A stretch of DNA of 64,000 nt from G964291335 sp964291335 (GCA_964291335.2 OZ219748.1:1116001-1180000); one strand, 5' to 3'; positions 9,930 through 20,541 are shown, numbered from the stretch's first letter. Translations and numbers: made by a program. The notes: a model not told the origin generated them from the letters alone.

Positions 9930-9942
9930 GCCAGGAAAACGG

Positions 9943-9978
9943 AAGGGTCTTCGGGGCCGGCCGGCCCCGAAGACCCTT
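9943..9978. terminator. Perfect 36-bp palindrome between two surface-protein genes
   Basis: Positions 9943-9960 are the exact reverse complement of 9961-9978, an 18-bp uninterrupted palindrome, GC-rich and starting AAGGGTC. It follows the stop codon by 14 bp and precedes the collagen-like start by 32 bp. There is no U-tract on either side, so it may be a factor-assisted terminator, an mRNA-stabilising hairpin, or an attenuator that lowers downstream expression. Confidence 0.55.
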
Positions 9979-10009
9979 GATACCTACACTGTAAAGAGGA
10001 GGAACCATA

Positions 10010-10729
10010 GTGGCAAAAGTCAGTAGAATCCTGGCCCTGCTTGCTGTCGTGGCGCTGCTGGCGGCGCTGCCCCTGACGGTGGTCATGGCGCAGAGCGAGC
10101 CGCCCCACGTGTTTGTCGGCACGGCTACCCTCAACGGGCTGACCGCCCCGGATAATACCCCGGTAACCGCCTGGGACGGGGATAAGCAGATTGGCATGAC
10201 CACGACCCGCAGCGGCGGCGGCTATACCCTCCAGGTGGCCCGCTCCGGGGGGGTAATCAGCTTCCGGGTCCAGGGCCTGGACGCCGAGCAGACTTTCCCC
10301 CAGTGGACCATGGGCGGCGTGGAAACCGGCTTCAACCTGAGCGCCCAGGCCGGCATGGCGCCGGCTATGGAGGCCGCCCCGGGGGAGCCGGGCGAAAAAG
10401 GCGACAAGGGAGACAAGGGGGATAAGGGCGACCCGGGCGAACCCGGCGCTCAGGGCCCCCAGGGAGAGCCGGGGCCGGAGGGCCCCATGGGCGCTACCGG
10501 CGCCCGCGGGCCGGTAGGTCCCCAGGGCGATCCGGGCGCCGCCGGCCCCCAGGGCCCCGCGGGCGCCCAGGGGCCGCCAGGCCCAGCCGGGCCCCAGGGC
10601 CCATCGGGCGCCGCCGGGTCCGCCGGCGCCAATGCCAGCGGCAGCGCAATGGTCTGGATTGCCCTGGTCATCGCAGTAATTGCGGCCATTATCGCCATTG
10701 CCATGCCCTTCCTGATGCCCCGCCGCTAA
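10010..10729 (+). CDS. Collagen-like exported protein with C-terminal membrane anchor
   Basis: A 239-residue protein with a signal peptide (residues 1-27, ending VVMAQ) and a globular N-terminal segment (about 28-120, [11 protein letters not shown]...). A run of 28 uninterrupted Gly-X-Y triplets follows from GEPGEK, including four GDK/GEK charged triplets and a Pro-rich middle. It ends with a transmembrane helix ([19 protein letters not shown]) and a basic tail LMPRR. The triplets predict a collagen-type trimeric stalk presenting the N-terminal head away from the membrane. The start is GTG 10010 behind AGAGGAGG. It probably belongs to the same surface layer as the preceding gene. Confidence 0.9.
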   Translation: MAKVSRILALLAVVALLAALPLTVVMAQSEPPHVFVGTATLNGLTAPDNTPVTAWDGDKQIGMTTTRSGGGYTLQVARSGGVISFRVQGLDAEQTFPQWTMGGVETGFNLSAQAGMAPAMEAAPGEPGEKGDKGDKGDKGDPGEPGAQGPQGEPGPEGPMGATGARGPVGPQGDPGAAGPQGPAGAQGPPGPAGPQGPSGAAGSAGANASGSAMVWIALVIAVIAAIIAIAMPFLMPRR

Positions 10730-10803
10730 CCCCTTTTTCCCTTAAGCAGCGGCGCGGCGGCAGCGGCGGCCAATACAACGCCGCCGGAATACGGCAACCC
10801 CTG

Positions 10804-10829
10804 CGCCCCCGGGTCAGTACCCGGGGGCG
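10804..10829. terminator. Hairpin terminator between convergent genes
   Basis: An 11-bp perfect stem (CGCCCCCGGGT with ACCCGGGGGCG) closes a four-base CAGT loop, followed on the plus strand by TTAAA. It sits between the collagen-like gene (plus, ends 10729) and the LLM oxidoreductase (minus, ends 10872), so it could serve both. Confidence 0.65.
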
Positions 10830-10871
10830 TTAAACCCTGCCGGAAGCTCTGCCCCACGAAACCTTGGGGGG

Positions 10872-11930
10872 TTATACTGCCGACGGCGGGGGCTGCCAGT
10901 CGGCGGGGCGGCTTAACCCGCAAGCATCCGCCACCAACTGGTAAGAACGTACCCGGTCGGCGAAATCGTGGCAGATAGTAACTATACTCAGGTCTTCTGT
11001 CTGGTAACGCTCCGCCAGGGCAGCCAGCTTTTCCTTAACCTGCTGCGGGTTGCCGTCCACACACACCCGGCTATACTGGCGCACAAAGGCCAGCTCGTTG
11101 GGCTGGTAACGGTAGGCAAGCGCCTCCTCTACCGTGGGAATCCCTTTGGCCCGATTGGTAACCGAGTAGAGCCGGCCCAGATTGCGGCTGGCGGCAATCC
11201 GCAAGGCCGCCTCCTCGGTATCGGCGCACAATACCTGCACCCCTACGTTAACCATAGGTTCCGCCAGGTACGCCGACGGCTCGAACTGCTTCCGGTAGCC
11301 CGCAACAACCTGGGGCCCGTCTTCGGCGCCCAGGCCGAAGAAATGCGCATAAGCGAAGGGCAAGCCCAGACGGGCCGCCAGATAAGCGCTTTCGTAACGG
11401 GAACCCAGCAGCCAAACCAGGGGAGCCGCCGGCAATCGGCTGGAGCCGGCCTGCAAGGGCGCAAAGGGGTGACCCTCTTCCAGCCCCCCGTTCAGGTAGC
11501 CAATCAGGTCAAGCACCTGCCGCGGGTAATGCTGCGCGTCCCTGGGGGAACCCGGGTAGGCCAAAGCGGCGGCGGTAAGCTGATCGCTGCCGGGGGCGCG
11601 TCCCACCCCCAAATCAATACGGCCCGGGTAAAGCGCCGCCAGCATATGAAAGTTTTCCGCCACCTTAAAGGCGCTGTAATGGGTCAGCATTACCCCCCCG
11701 CTTCCCACGCGGATGGTATTGGTGCGGGCCGCCACCTGCCCAACCAGCACTTCCGGACTGGTGCCGGCGAAGTTGGGCAGGTTGTGGTGTTCCGCCAGCC
11801 AGTAACGGCAATAACCCATGGACTCAACGGCAACCGCCAGCGCAACACTCTCCTGCAAGGCCTGGCTGGCAGCGCCTCCGGCCCGCATCGGCGACTGATC
11901 CACCACACTCAGGGTAAGCGTCCGACTCAC
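10872..11930 (-). CDS. LLM-class flavin-dependent oxidoreductase (luciferase-like)
   Basis: A 352-residue bacterial-luciferase-fold protein that would use F420 or FMNH2. It starts LTLSVVDQSPMRAGG and contains the family's YWLAEHHNLPNFAGTSPEV, IRVGSGGVMLTHYSAFKVAE and LYPGRIDLGVGRAPGSD motifs, closest to the YhbW/MsnO8-like subgroup that typically has EHH and GRAPG. No coenzyme-specific signature could be read. It is monocistronic, on the strand opposite to the surface genes. Confidence 0.92.
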   Translation of the reverse strand: MSRTLTLSVVDQSPMRAGGAASQALQESVALAVAVESMGYCRYWLAEHHNLPNFAGTSPEVLVGQVAARTNTIRVGSGGVMLTHYSAFKVAENFHMLAALYPGRIDLGVGRAPGSDQLTAAALAYPGSPRDAQHYPRQVLDLIGYLNGGLEEGHPFAPLQAGSSRLPAAPLVWLLGSRYESAYLAARLGLPFAYAHFFGLGAEDGPQVVAGYRKQFEPSAYLAEPMVNVGVQVLCADTEEAALRIAASRNLGRLYSVTNRAKGIPTVEEALAYRYQPNELAFVRQYSRVCVDGNPQQVKEKLAALAERYQTEDLSIVTICHDFADRVRSYQLVADACGLSRPADWQPPPSAV

Positions 11931-11933
11931 TGA

Positions 11934-12295
11934 ACAACTCCTGCGCTGGAAGGCTGCCCGAATTATAGCACTGACCGACCGGGCCGCATCGGGCCCTCCG
12001 GCGACGTCAGAAAGGCCTTTTCAGCCCGGAAGACCCGGCAGCCAGCGGGCTAATAGTTCTTTAACAAAAGTTATACCGTATGTTAAATGGTTAATGGTAA
12101 AAAGAACGTTGTTGTCGGGACGGATGCATATTACCCTTTTGCCCGAATACCTTTGCGGTGGCGCCAGCGGCCTGCCGGCAGCGCCGAACCGGGCAGCGCA
12201 GTAAACAGGGGGCTTCTTCACCGGACAAGAGCGGCGCAAGGAGGCTTATGCCACTTCCTGCGCCGACCCGGATAAAGACGGACTGGTGAGTTGCA
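11934..12295 (+). promoter_or_regulatory. Leader region of the pst operon; AT-rich repeat cluster
   Basis: No convincing gene is present. At 12058-12100 an AT-rich block stands out from GC-rich surroundings, with TTAACA (12061), TTATAC (12071), TTAAAT (12083) and TTAATG (12091). These 8-12 bp spacings resemble the roughly 11-bp periodic TTAACA repeats of Pho boxes. That a PhoB/PhoP-like regulator binds here is inference. No pstS-like coding sequence was found between 11934 and pstC. Confidence 0.35.
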
Positions 12296-13249
12296 ATGGA
12301 CCGGCCGGACGCCGTAATCAACCGAGCCCCGCTGTCGGCTGCATCGAGCAGGGGGATTGCCCGCAGGTGGAACCGGTACATGCCTGAAAAAATCATCAAA
12401 GGCGCGCTGTTCCTTTGCAGTATCGTCTCGATTTTTACCACCATCGGCATCGTTTCGGTGCTGATTTTCGAGGCGGCCCTCTTCTTTCAGGAAGTTTCCT
12501 TTCTGGAGTTTATTACCGGCACCAGGTGGAGGCCCCTTTTTGCCTCTAAACACTTTGGCGTGCTGCCCCTGGTAACCGCCACCTTGTTAACCTCGGTGGG
12601 GGCAATGTTCGTGGCGCTGCCCCTGGGCCTGCTCAGCGCCATTTACCTCAGCGAGTACGCCCCGGAACGAGCCCGCCAGGTAATCAAACCGGTGCTGGAG
12701 GTGCTGGCCGGCATCCCCACCGTGGTTTACGGCTACTTCGCCCTGCTCTTCGTAACGCCGATTCTGCGCAGTATTTCCGATGACATCTCCGTCTTCAACG
12801 GCCTCAGCGCCTCGATTGTAATGGGCATAATGATTCTGCCTATGGTATCCAGCCTGAGCGAAGACGCTATGCGGTCCGTGCCCCGTTCCCTGCGCGAGGG
12901 CGCCTACGCCCTGGGTTCTACCAGGCTGGAGGTATCAACGCGGGTAGTGATACCGGCGGCCCTGTCCGGCATAGTCGCCGCCTTTATTCTGTCCATGTCC
13001 CGGGCCATCGGCGAAACTATGATTGTAACGGTAGCCGCCGGGCAGAACCCCAACTTTACCCTCAACCCCTTCGTGCCAATCGAAACTATGACTGCCTACA
13101 TCGTCCAGGTCAGCCTGGGCGATACCCCTACCGGCACCCTGGAGTTCAAGACGATTTTCGCCGTGGGCCTCAGCCTCTTCGTAATTACTCTGGGGATGAA
13201 CCTGGTAAGCCAGTATGTTGTCCGCCGCTTCCGGGAGGTTTACGAATAA
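12296..13249 (+). CDS. pstC: Phosphate ABC transporter permease PstC
   Basis: One of two membrane subunits of the high-affinity phosphate importer. The 317-residue protein has about six hydrophobic helices and the PstC features: [49 protein letters not shown], and the permease EAA-like loop [21 protein letters not shown] preceding [10 protein letters not shown]. The ATG at 12296 gives a 28-residue N-terminal extension before MPEKIIKG at 12380; either start is possible. Its stop overlaps the pstA start (TAATG). Confidence 0.95.
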   Translation: MDRPDAVINRAPLSAASSRGIARRWNRYMPEKIIKGALFLCSIVSIFTTIGIVSVLIFEAALFFQEVSFLEFITGTRWRPLFASKHFGVLPLVTATLLTSVGAMFVALPLGLLSAIYLSEYAPERARQVIKPVLEVLAGIPTVVYGYFALLFVTPILRSISDDISVFNGLSASIVMGIMILPMVSSLSEDAMRSVPRSLREGAYALGSTRLEVSTRVVIPAALSGIVAAFILSMSRAIGETMIVTVAAGQNPNFTLNPFVPIETMTAYIVQVSLGDTPTGTLEFKTIFAVGLSLFVITLGMNLVSQYVVRRFREVYE

Positions 13250-14133
13250 TGGCCATCGTCGCCCAGGGGGAGTTTCAGCGGCGGCTGAATCGCCGCAAAA
13301 TAAAGGGGCATATATTCCACGGTCTTTGCCTGCTGGCTATTCTGATTGGCCTGGGAATGCTGGCGGCGCTGCTGATAAACATCATTTCCGACGGAATAGG
13401 CCGGGTTAACTGGAGCTTTATCACTAATTTCCCTTCGCGGCACCCGGAGCAGGCCGGCATTCAGGCGGCCTTGCTGGGCAGTATTTACGTGGTGGCGCTG
13501 GCCGGCGTTATCGCCTTCACCTTTGGCGTAGGGGCGGCCATTTACCTGGAAGAGTATGCCGCCCATAACTGGTTCGCCAAAATCATTCAGGTGAACATTG
13601 CCAACCTGGCCGGCGTGCCTTCCATCGTTTACGGCATTCTGGGGCTGGAAATATTCGTGCGCTACATGGCTCTGGGCAAGAGTGTCATCGCCGGCTCCCT
13701 TACCCTGGCCCTGCTGGTGCTGCCCATCGTGATTATTGCCGCCGAAGAGGCGCTGCGGGCCGTGCCTTCCTCCATTCGGGAAGGCGGGTACGCCCTGGGC
13801 GCAACCCGTTGGCAAACCATTTGGAACCTGGTGCTGCCCCAGGCCTTCCCGGGTATTCTGACCGGGGTAATTCTGGCGGTCAGCCGGGCTATCGGGGAAA
13901 CGGCCCCGCTGATTGTTATGGGCGCCCTGACTTTTGTTCCCTTTGCGCCGGACGGGCCTTTAAGCCGGTTTACCGTGCTGCCCATACAGATTTTCAACTG
14001 GGTATCCCGGCCCCAGGAAGGGTTCCATGAGGCGGCGGCGGCCGGCATCATCATCCTGTTAATCCTGCTGCTGTCCATGAACGCCCTGGCAGTGCTGCTG
14101 CGCAACAAGTTCCAGAAGCGGATGGAGGGTTAG
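13249..14133 (+). CDS. pstA: Phosphate ABC transporter permease PstA
   Basis: The second membrane subunit of the phosphate importer, 294 residues with six predicted helices. Typical segments are [28 protein letters not shown] sequence near residue 95, then [21 protein letters not shown], the cytoplasmic loop [22 protein letters not shown], and [15 protein letters not shown]. It overlaps pstC by one base and is four bases from pstB, so translation is coupled. Confidence 0.95.
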   Translation: MAIVAQGEFQRRLNRRKIKGHIFHGLCLLAILIGLGMLAALLINIISDGIGRVNWSFITNFPSRHPEQAGIQAALLGSIYVVALAGVIAFTFGVGAAIYLEEYAAHNWFAKIIQVNIANLAGVPSIVYGILGLEIFVRYMALGKSVIAGSLTLALLVLPIVIIAAEEALRAVPSSIREGGYALGATRWQTIWNLVLPQAFPGILTGVILAVSRAIGETAPLIVMGALTFVPFAPDGPLSRFTVLPIQIFNWVSRPQEGFHEAAAAGIIILLILLLSMNALAVLLRNKFQKRMEG

Positions 14134-14137
14134 CCCG

Positions 14138-14911
<774 letters not shown>

Positions 14912-15086
14912 TGAACCTTGCCCGCACAATTGCGCCAAACTGGTCATCGCCCTGCCTGTCCAACCCCTCATCCCTTTGCCTACAATGACCAACTGCTTCC
15001 CCGGTCAAGCGGCTGCGGCCCCGTTGCCCTGACCGGCGGGACGGCCCGGTACTGCTTCAAACAAGCTGAAGGAGGGTTTTTATACC

Positions 15087-15887
15087 ATGCCTGAAATGAC
15101 AAGTTACAGTCCTGGCGCCTTTTGTTGGGTGGAACTGGCCACCACCGACGCAGCAGGCTCCAAAAATTTCTACTCCCGGTTGCTGGGCTGGAGTTTCGTC
15201 GATAACCCGGCGGAGGGAGGGGTGATTTACTCCATGGCCATGAAGGACGGCAAGAGTGTTTGCGGCCTGTATCAGATTGGCCCCGACATGCCGGGGGTTC
15301 CGGCGGGGGTTCCGCCCCACTGGTCCAGCTATATTTCGGTGACCGACGTGGACGCCCAGGCGGCCCGGGTAGCCGATGCCGGCGGCTCGGTGATGATGCC
15401 GCCCAGCGATGTACCCAATGCCGGCCGCATGTCCATAGTTGCCGACGCTACCGGGGCCGTCTTCGGCCTGTGGCAGCCCGGGGAACATTTCGGCGCCCAA
15501 CTGATGCACCAGTCCGGCGCCCTGGGCTGGAACGAACTTTACACCACCGACACGGAGGCCGCCGCCGCTTTCTACGGCAACCTGTTCGGCTGGAGCCGTA
15601 CCATCAATCAGACCGGCCCCTACGCGCAGGACTACCACGAGTTCCGCAACGGGGAAACGCCGGCCGGCGGGATGCTGCAGATTAAGCCGGAATGGGGCGA
15701 AGTTCCCCCCAACTGGTCAGTCTATTTCTGCGTGGACGACTGCGCCGCCAGTCTGGAGCAGGCCCAGAGCATGGGCGCTGAAGTGGTTGTTCCCATAACG
15801 GAGGTGGAACACGTAAAGTTTGCCTTTCTGAAAGACCCTCAAGGCATTTACCTCGGCATTGTGCAGGTGACGTCGCAGGACGGTTAG
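15087..15887 (+). CDS. Two-domain VOC (glyoxalase/bleomycin-resistance-like) protein
   Basis: A 266-residue protein made of two vicinal-oxygen-chelate modules. The first begins FCWVELATTDAAGSKNFYSR and the second GWNELYTTDTEAAAAFYGN; each is about 120 residues. This tandem arrangement is typical of CFP30B-like family members of unproven function. Acidic and histidine positions compatible with metal binding occur (for example VEHVKFAFLKDPQG near the end), but a substrate cannot be assigned. GAAGGAGG lies ahead of the ATG. Confidence 0.9.
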   Translation: MPEMTSYSPGAFCWVELATTDAAGSKNFYSRLLGWSFVDNPAEGGVIYSMAMKDGKSVCGLYQIGPDMPGVPAGVPPHWSSYISVTDVDAQAARVADAGGSVMMPPSDVPNAGRMSIVADATGAVFGLWQPGEHFGAQLMHQSGALGWNELYTTDTEAAAAFYGNLFGWSRTINQTGPYAQDYHEFRNGETPAGGMLQIKPEWGEVPPNWSVYFCVDDCAASLEQAQSMGAEVVVPITEVEHVKFAFLKDPQGIYLGIVQVTSQDG

Positions 15888-16050
15888 CCAGCGCCGGCCT
15901 CGGCCGTCCCCTGCCCGGCACAGGGTTGTCGGCGAAGCAGGTCAAGGGGGGGCTGGTTAACCGGGTCTGCCGGAGCCGCCGGCGCACTCCAGTCGGTTAT
16001 TAACCCGGCTGGCAAGGCAAACAGCGGGGCCGCAAAAGCTGTCAACGCAA

Positions 16051-16080
16051 CGGGGCGGAGGGTTGCAGCCCTCCGCCCCG
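16051..16080. terminator. Bidirectional hairpin terminator
   Basis: A 12-bp perfect stem, CGGGGCGGAGGG with CCCTCCGCCCCG, closes a TTGCAG loop and is followed by TCTTT on the plus strand. It lies between the convergent VOC and metallo-beta-lactamase-fold genes. Confidence 0.7.
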
Positions 16081-16112
16081 TCTTTCCGGTTCCCGGCCCT
16101 GCCTGGCGGCGC

Positions 16113-16985
16113 CTACAAAGGCTGCCAGCGGCGCTTGCCGTCCGCAGTAACCACCTTGCCGATTTGCCGGCCCGGCGGAAAATGGCCGGCGCCGACAATC
16201 CAATCCTCGCTTTCCGCCCGGTTCAGCAGCATTTCCCGGCTGGCCCGGCTGGCCGCCTGGTCATAATCCACCGCAGCGCACCAGCCCGGTTCGGAAACCT
16301 GGGCAATGCAATGCAGCACGTCGCCCACCAGCATGGCCTTCTGCCCGCCGGAGTTTACCAGCACCACCTGGTGGCCGGGGGTATGCCCCACGGCCGGCAG
16401 CGTGGCTATACCCTCGGCAACTTCATACTCCCCGTCAACAATCTGCTGCAAGCGCAGGCGGCGCAGCGGCATAATCTGCTGCTGCACATGGGGGTTCTGC
16501 GCCAGGATTTCCGGCTGGGAGAAATAGTCATAGTCATCCTTGGGGATGATGTAGCGGGCGCGCCGGAAGTTGGGGGCCGGCATACCGCCGGAATAGCGCA
16601 GGTTCCAGCCAATATGGTCGGCGTGCAGGTGGGTATGCACTACATAGTTAACCTGGTCTGAAGGGGAAACGTTGGTGTTGTGAATATCAACGTTGGGCGG
16701 CAGCATAATGGGGCGAAGCTCCTCATAAAGGTTGCCCACCGCATTGCCCCGGGTCGGGTGGGGGCCGGGGCCCATGCCGGTATCCACCAGCACCACCTGG
16801 TTTGCCGACCGGACGACAAAGACGCCGTAATAAAGCTGCAACTGGCCGTCTTCCAGCGTTTCCTGGTAATCTGCCCAGGCATTGTCCGGCACATCCGGGA
16901 ACATGGCGGCAGGGGCCCGGGGTGGGGGAACCAGGTCAATTACTGCGGTAATTTCATAATCGCCTACCGTTACTTTGTCTGCCAT
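16113..16985 (-). CDS. MBL-fold metallohydrolase
   Basis: A 290-residue metallo-beta-lactamase-fold hydrolase. The metal site motif is HTHLHADHIGW near residue 115, with later ligands in VGHTPGHQVVLV and LVGDVLHC. The order fits lactonase/quorum-quenching-like and related MBL hydrolases (DTGMGPGP preceding). No export signal is present. An AGGAGGG motif precedes the ATG on the minus strand. The exact substrate is unknown. It is flanked downstream by the shared terminator and upstream, about 50 bp past its start, by a short gap before apt's far side. Confidence 0.9.
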   Translation of the reverse strand: MADKVTVGDYEITAVIDLVPPPRAPAAMFPDVPDNAWADYQETLEDGQLQLYYGVFVVRSANQVVLVDTGMGPGPHPTRGNAVGNLYEELRPIMLPPNVDIHNTNVSPSDQVNYVVHTHLHADHIGWNLRYSGGMPAPNFRRARYIIPKDDYDYFSQPEILAQNPHVQQQIMPLRRLRLQQIVDGEYEVAEGIATLPAVGHTPGHQVVLVNSGGQKAMLVGDVLHCIAQVSEPGWCAAVDYDQAASRASREMLLNRAESEDWIVGAGHFPPGRQIGKVVTADGKRRWQPL

Positions 16986-17093
16986 TTAATCTAGCCCTCC
17001 TGCTTGGGTTAATCGGCAATTGCAGGGTTCAACTAACCGCGCCGGCTACGGCAGCCGGGGACAATCACCCGGGGCTGGCGCCTTGCCCGGCTG

Positions 17094-17615
17094 CTAGTAC
17101 TGCACCAGAGAGAAGACATCGTATTCAGGGAGAACCTGGCGTCCCTGCAGAAACTCCAGCTCAATAACCAGGCCCATGCCGGCCACCTGTCCGCCGGCTT
17201 TCTCCACCAGTTTGGCAGCGGCGGCCAGCGTGCCGCCGGTAGCCAGCACATCGTCTATGATTAACACCCGGTCGCCCGGTTTCACATCGCCGGCATGCAG
17301 CTCCATAATGCTACGGCCATACTCCAGGGAATACTCCACCGAGATAGCGGCGCCCGGGAGCTTGCCCTCCTTGCGCACCGGGATAAAGGCCTTGCCCATA
17401 CGCCAGGCCAGCGGCGCGCCGAATATGAACCCACGGGACTCGATGGCGACGATGGCGTCCAATGCTGCGTCCTGGTAGCGCCGCGTCAGTTGCTCCACCG
17501 TGTAACTGAAGGCTGCCGGGTCGCTCAGCATAGGCGTAATATCGCGAAAAAGAACCCCCGGCTGCGGAAAGTCGGGAACGTCGCGTATGTAGTCTTTAAG
17601 ATTCATCATCGGCAA
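17094..17615 (-). CDS. apt: Adenine phosphoribosyltransferase
   Basis: Salvages adenine to AMP using PRPP. The 173-residue protein has the Apt N-terminus (IRDVPDFPQPGVLFRDITPML), the AIESRGFIFGAPLA loop, KEGKLPGAAISVEYSLEYG, and the PRPP-binding VLIIDDVLATGGTL. Length is normal. The ATG at 17615, or one of the two methionine codons just after it, starts the gene; the first gives only three extra residues. Confidence 0.97.
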   Translation of the reverse strand: MPMMNLKDYIRDVPDFPQPGVLFRDITPMLSDPAAFSYTVEQLTRRYQDAALDAIVAIESRGFIFGAPLAWRMGKAFIPVRKEGKLPGAAISVEYSLEYGRSIMELHAGDVKPGDRVLIIDDVLATGGTLAAAAKLVEKAGGQVAGMGLVIELEFLQGRQVLPEYDVFSLVQY

Positions 17616-17800
17616 ACCGGTAAAAACAATCGGCGGCAGGCGTCAGCGAAGCCGGCAAAGCCCCCCGAGCAGTGTAGTGTAACCGCCCGGCAGCGTCAAG
17701 CATTGCCCGGCGCTGGGGCGTCCCTTTACGCTGCGCCGTCGGTTACGGGCGGGCCCGGCCGGCCCAGGGCCGGTTTCCGGCGGCGGCCATGCCTGGCCGG

Positions 17801-17833
17801 CCGGGCCGCCCGATACCCCATCAGGCGGCCCGG
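17801..17833. terminator. Hairpin downstream of the FN3-repeat gene
   Basis: CCGGGCCGCC (17801-17810) pairs with GGCGGCCCGG (17824-17833) across a 13-nt loop. It lies 30 bp past the minus-strand stop codon at 17863. No U-tract follows. The corresponding flank of the paralogue at 63418-63440 also carries a hairpin. Confidence 0.45.
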
Positions 17834-17862
17834 CATTGCTGCTGGCAGTCAGCCGGGGCTGC

Positions 17863-20541
17863 CTACTGCCGCCGCCGGTACAGGTACACCCCGCCGGCAG
17901 CCAGCGCTACTACCACCAGCGCAATTATCACCCACAGCGGCCAGTTGACGCCGCCGGTAGCTTCCGGCGGGGCCGGCGGCGTCGGCGTCGGTGGTACGGC
18001 CGTTGCCGTTGGGGGCGGGGCAGGCGTGGCCGTGGGTTCCACCGCGGCCATAGCCGGGGCCGCCGTCGTGGCCGTCGGCTCCGGGCGCACCGCGTCCAGG
18101 GCGCCGTCCGGCAGCAGCGGGGTAGCCGTCGGCGCCGCCGTGGCCGTAGCGGTGGCCGTAGGCCGGCTGGTGGGCGGCGTCGTGGCCGTTGCGGTTGGCG
18201 CCCTGGTCGGCGGGGTGGCCGTCGGCGTGCGCGTTATCACCGGCGTCGGCGTGCGGGTGGGTACTGCCCGCCGCGTCGCCGTTGGCGTCCGCAGCAGCAT
18301 TTCCGCCGGCAGCATGGTCGCCGTCGGCGTGAAGGTCGGCAGCGCCCGCGCCGTTGCGGTGGGCGTCGGCGTGCCGGTTGGGAGTACCGGCGCGGCGGTG
18401 GCCGTCGGCGTTGGCGTGCGGGTTGCCGCTGCCACTACCCGGCGGGTCGGCGTCGGGGTGGGCGTATCCGCCGCCGGGTGCTGGACGCCTCGAACCACTA
18501 TGGGGGGCGGAGTGTTGGTAGGTGTGGGTGTGTTGGTCGGCGTGGGTGTGTTGGTCGGCGTGGGTGTGTTGGTCGGCGTGGGCGTATCCGTGGGTGTGGG
18601 TGTGTTGGTCGGCGTGGGCGTATTGGTGGGCGTGGGCGTATCCGTGGGTATGGGTGTGTTGGTCGGCGTGGGCGTCGGCGTATCTGTTGGCGTATTTGTG
18701 GGCGTTGGGGTGGGTGTATTGGTGGGCGTGGGTGTGTTGGTTGGCGTGGGCGTATCCGTGGGCGTGGGTGTGGGTGTGACGGGCAGCGATCTACTAATGA
18801 TGGTGGACCAGCGGCTGCTGCCGCCGTCATTGTACGCCCGCATCCGGACCTCGTACCTAACTCCGTTTTCCAGCCCGGTTATGGTGTAGCTGGTAGCGGT
18901 GTCCTTGACGGTAACCACCGGGCTGCTGTCGGGCCAGCTTGCGCCCGCTTTGCGATGCTGAAATTCGTACCGGGTTACCCCGCTCACGGCTTCATAAAGG
19001 ATGGCTATCTGGCCATCCCCCGGGACATTGCTTTTGATGACCGGCGGATTTGGCGGCATTATTGTTGGTGTGGGTGTGTTGACGGGCGACACTGGCGTTG
19101 CTTCAACGATGGTGGACCAGCGGCCGCTGCTGCCGTCATTGTACGCCCGCATCCGGTACTCGTACGTAACTCCGTTTTCCAGCCCGGTTATGGTGTATGA
19201 GGTGTCGGTGTCCTTGACGGTAACCACCGGGCTGGTGTCGGGCCAGCTTGCGCCCAGTTTGCGATGCTGGAATTCGTACCGGGTTATCCCGCTCACGGCC
19301 CGGTAATGGATGGCTATCTGCCCATCGCCCGGGACATCCTCTATGATGACCGGTGGACGTAGCGGATCTATTGTTGGTGTGGGGGTCAGCGTTCCCGTCG
19401 GGGTGGGCGTCGGGGTGGGTGTATCCGTAGGCGTATTGGTGGGCGTCGGCGTATCCGTGGGCGTATTGGTGGGCGTCGGGGTGGGTGTATCCGTAGGCGT
19501 ATTGGTGGGTGTCGGGGTGGGTGTATCCGTAGGCGTATTGGTGGGCGTGGGCGTCAGTGTTCCCGTTGGCGTTGGCGTTGGCGTGGATGTATTGGTGGGC
19601 GTCGGCGTGGGCGTCAGTGTTCCCGTTGGCGTTGGCGTTGGCGTGGGTGTATTGGTGGGCAACACTCCCTCAATGATCTGGGACCAGTCGCTGTTGCCGC
19701 CGTCATTGATTGCACGCATCCTTACCTGGTAAGTCGCGCCGTTGTCCAGCCCGGTTATGGTGTACGTGTTGTCGGTGTCCTTGACGGTAACCGCCGGGCT
19801 GGTGTCGGGCCAGCTTGCGCCTGCTTTGCGATGCTGAAATTCGTACCGGGTTACCCCGCTCACGGCAACATAACGGATGGTTATCTGACCATCTCCCTTG
19901 ACATCCCACAGGATGACCGGCGGCTCTGGCGGCTCTATTGTTGGTGTGGGTGTGTTGGTGGGCAGCGCTACTTCAATGACCTGGGACCAGTTGCTGTTGC
20001 CAGCGCCATTGATTGCCCGCAGCCTTACCTGGTAAGTCGCGCCGTTGTCCAGCCCGCTTATAGTGTACGTGTTGTCGGTGTCCTTGAGGGTAATCTCCGG
20101 GCTGCTGCCGGGCCAGCTTGCGCCCTTCTTGCGATGCTGAAATTCGTACCGGGTTACCCCGCTCACAGCAACAAAACGGATGGTTATCTGGCCATCTCCC
20201 TGGGCATCCCACAGGATAGCCGGCGGATTTGGCGGGCTTGAGGGCGTGGGCGTAGGCGTCAGTGTTCCTGTCGGCGTGGGCGTATCCGTGGGCGTGGGGG
20301 TCGGCGTGGGGGTATCCGTTGGGGTGCCTCCCTGGGCTTGCAGCGGCGGCGGCGACCCGGTTAAGGACAGGGTCAGTAAAACCGGCCCGGCCAGCAGGAT
20401 GACGAGCGCCAGGGCCAGGGCCAGCCGGTTTCGGTCAATTCCCCGCCGGCGTCCCATCAGCCCACCCCCAAACTCGGGGGGGGGGGGGGGGGGGGGGGTA
20501 TTCATTCCGGAGCCGGGGCGGTGTCCGCCTTTATCTGCCAT
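17863..20541 (-). CDS. FN3-repeat, Thr-Pro-rich surface protein (candidate phase-variable gene)
   Basis: An 892-residue protein anchored at both ends. A cytoplasmic N-terminus with seven prolines precedes a membrane helix ([20 protein letters not shown]). The C-terminus is a helix plus basic tail ([14 protein letters not shown]). Four fibronectin type III-like domains of about 90 residues repeat the pattern [20 protein letters not shown]...WSQVIE. They are separated by long (T-P)n spacers that are typical O-glycosylated stalks, then a Thr-Pro-Ala-rich tail. The start ATG 20541 has GAGG seven bases upstream and lies 43 bases before a 23-base C-tract that encodes the prolines. In the given sequence the frame is intact. 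Confidence 0.85.
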   Translation of the reverse strand: MADKGGHRPGSGMNTPPPPPPPEFGGGLMGRRRGIDRNRLALALALVILLAGPVLLTLSLTGSPPPLQAQGGTPTDTPTPTPTPTDTPTPTGTLTPTPTPSSPPNPPAILWDAQGDGQITIRFVAVSGVTRYEFQHRKKGASWPGSSPEITLKDTDNTYTISGLDNGATYQVRLRAINGAGNSNWSQVIEVALPTNTPTPTIEPPEPPVILWDVKGDGQITIRYVAVSGVTRYEFQHRKAGASWPDTSPAVTVKDTDNTYTITGLDNGATYQVRMRAINDGGNSDWSQIIEGVLPTNTPTPTPTPTGTLTPTPTPTNTSTPTPTPTGTLTPTPTNTPTDTPTPTPTNTPTDTPTPTPTNTPTDTPTPTNTPTDTPTPTPTPTGTLTPTPTIDPLRPPVIIEDVPGDGQIAIHYRAVSGITRYEFQHRKLGASWPDTSPVVTVKDTDTSYTITGLENGVTYEYRMRAYNDGSSGRWSTIVEATPVSPVNTPTPTIMPPNPPVIKSNVPGDGQIAILYEAVSGVTRYEFQHRKAGASWPDSSPVVTVKDTATSYTITGLENGVRYEVRMRAYNDGGSSRWSTIISRSLPVTPTPTPTDTPTPTNTPTPTNTPTPTPTNTPTDTPTPTPTNTPIPTDTPTPTNTPTPTNTPTPTDTPTPTNTPTPTNTPTPTNTPTPTNTPPPIVVRGVQHPAADTPTPTPTRRVVAAATRTPTPTATAAPVLPTGTPTPTATARALPTFTPTATMLPAEMLLRTPTATRRAVPTRTPTPVITRTPTATPPTRAPTATATTPPTSRPTATATATAAPTATPLLPDGALDAVRPEPTATTAAPAMAAVEPTATPAPPPTATAVPPTPTPPAPPEATGGVNWPLWVIIALVVVALAAGGVYLYRRRQ
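18505..18779 (-). repeat. Thr-Pro-coding minisatellite A
   Basis: On the plus strand, units of the form TTGGTCGGCGTGGGTGTG or ATTGGTGGGCGTGGGCGT recur for about 275 bp, coding on the minus strand for [15 protein letters not shown]. Near-identical 18-bp and shorter units make this segment prone to slippage or recombination, which would change spacer length in steps of six residues without breaking the frame. Confidence 0.8.
19373..19664 (-). repeat. Thr-Pro-coding minisatellite B
   Basis: A second block of tandem GTATTGGTGGGCGT and GTGTATCCGTAGGC units, coding for [14 protein letters not shown] repeats between the second and third FN3 domains. Unit order differs from minisatellite A, which suggests independent expansion. 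Confidence 0.78.
20476..20498. repeat. 23-base G homopolymer (C on coding strand)
   Basis: An uninterrupted run of 23 G on the plus strand inside the 5' coding part of the FN3-repeat gene. On the coding strand it supplies the last two bases of ACC and seven CCC codons. Loss of one base leads to a TGA after five further codons past the tract; gain of one leads to a TGA within about 14 codons. Tracts of this kind are classic slipped-strand phase-variation switches, but the exact length is also where sequencing errors concentrate. Confidence 0.9.

Noticed and set aside
11934..12295. A pstS-like gene upstream of pstC
   Set aside because: No frame there encodes a signal peptide or phosphate-binding motif; the longest plus-strand frame is 62 codons.
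18505..19664. A CRISPR array in the repetitive stretch
   Set aside because: The repeats are contiguous, coding Thr-Pro units without spacers of constant length, and no cas genes are present.
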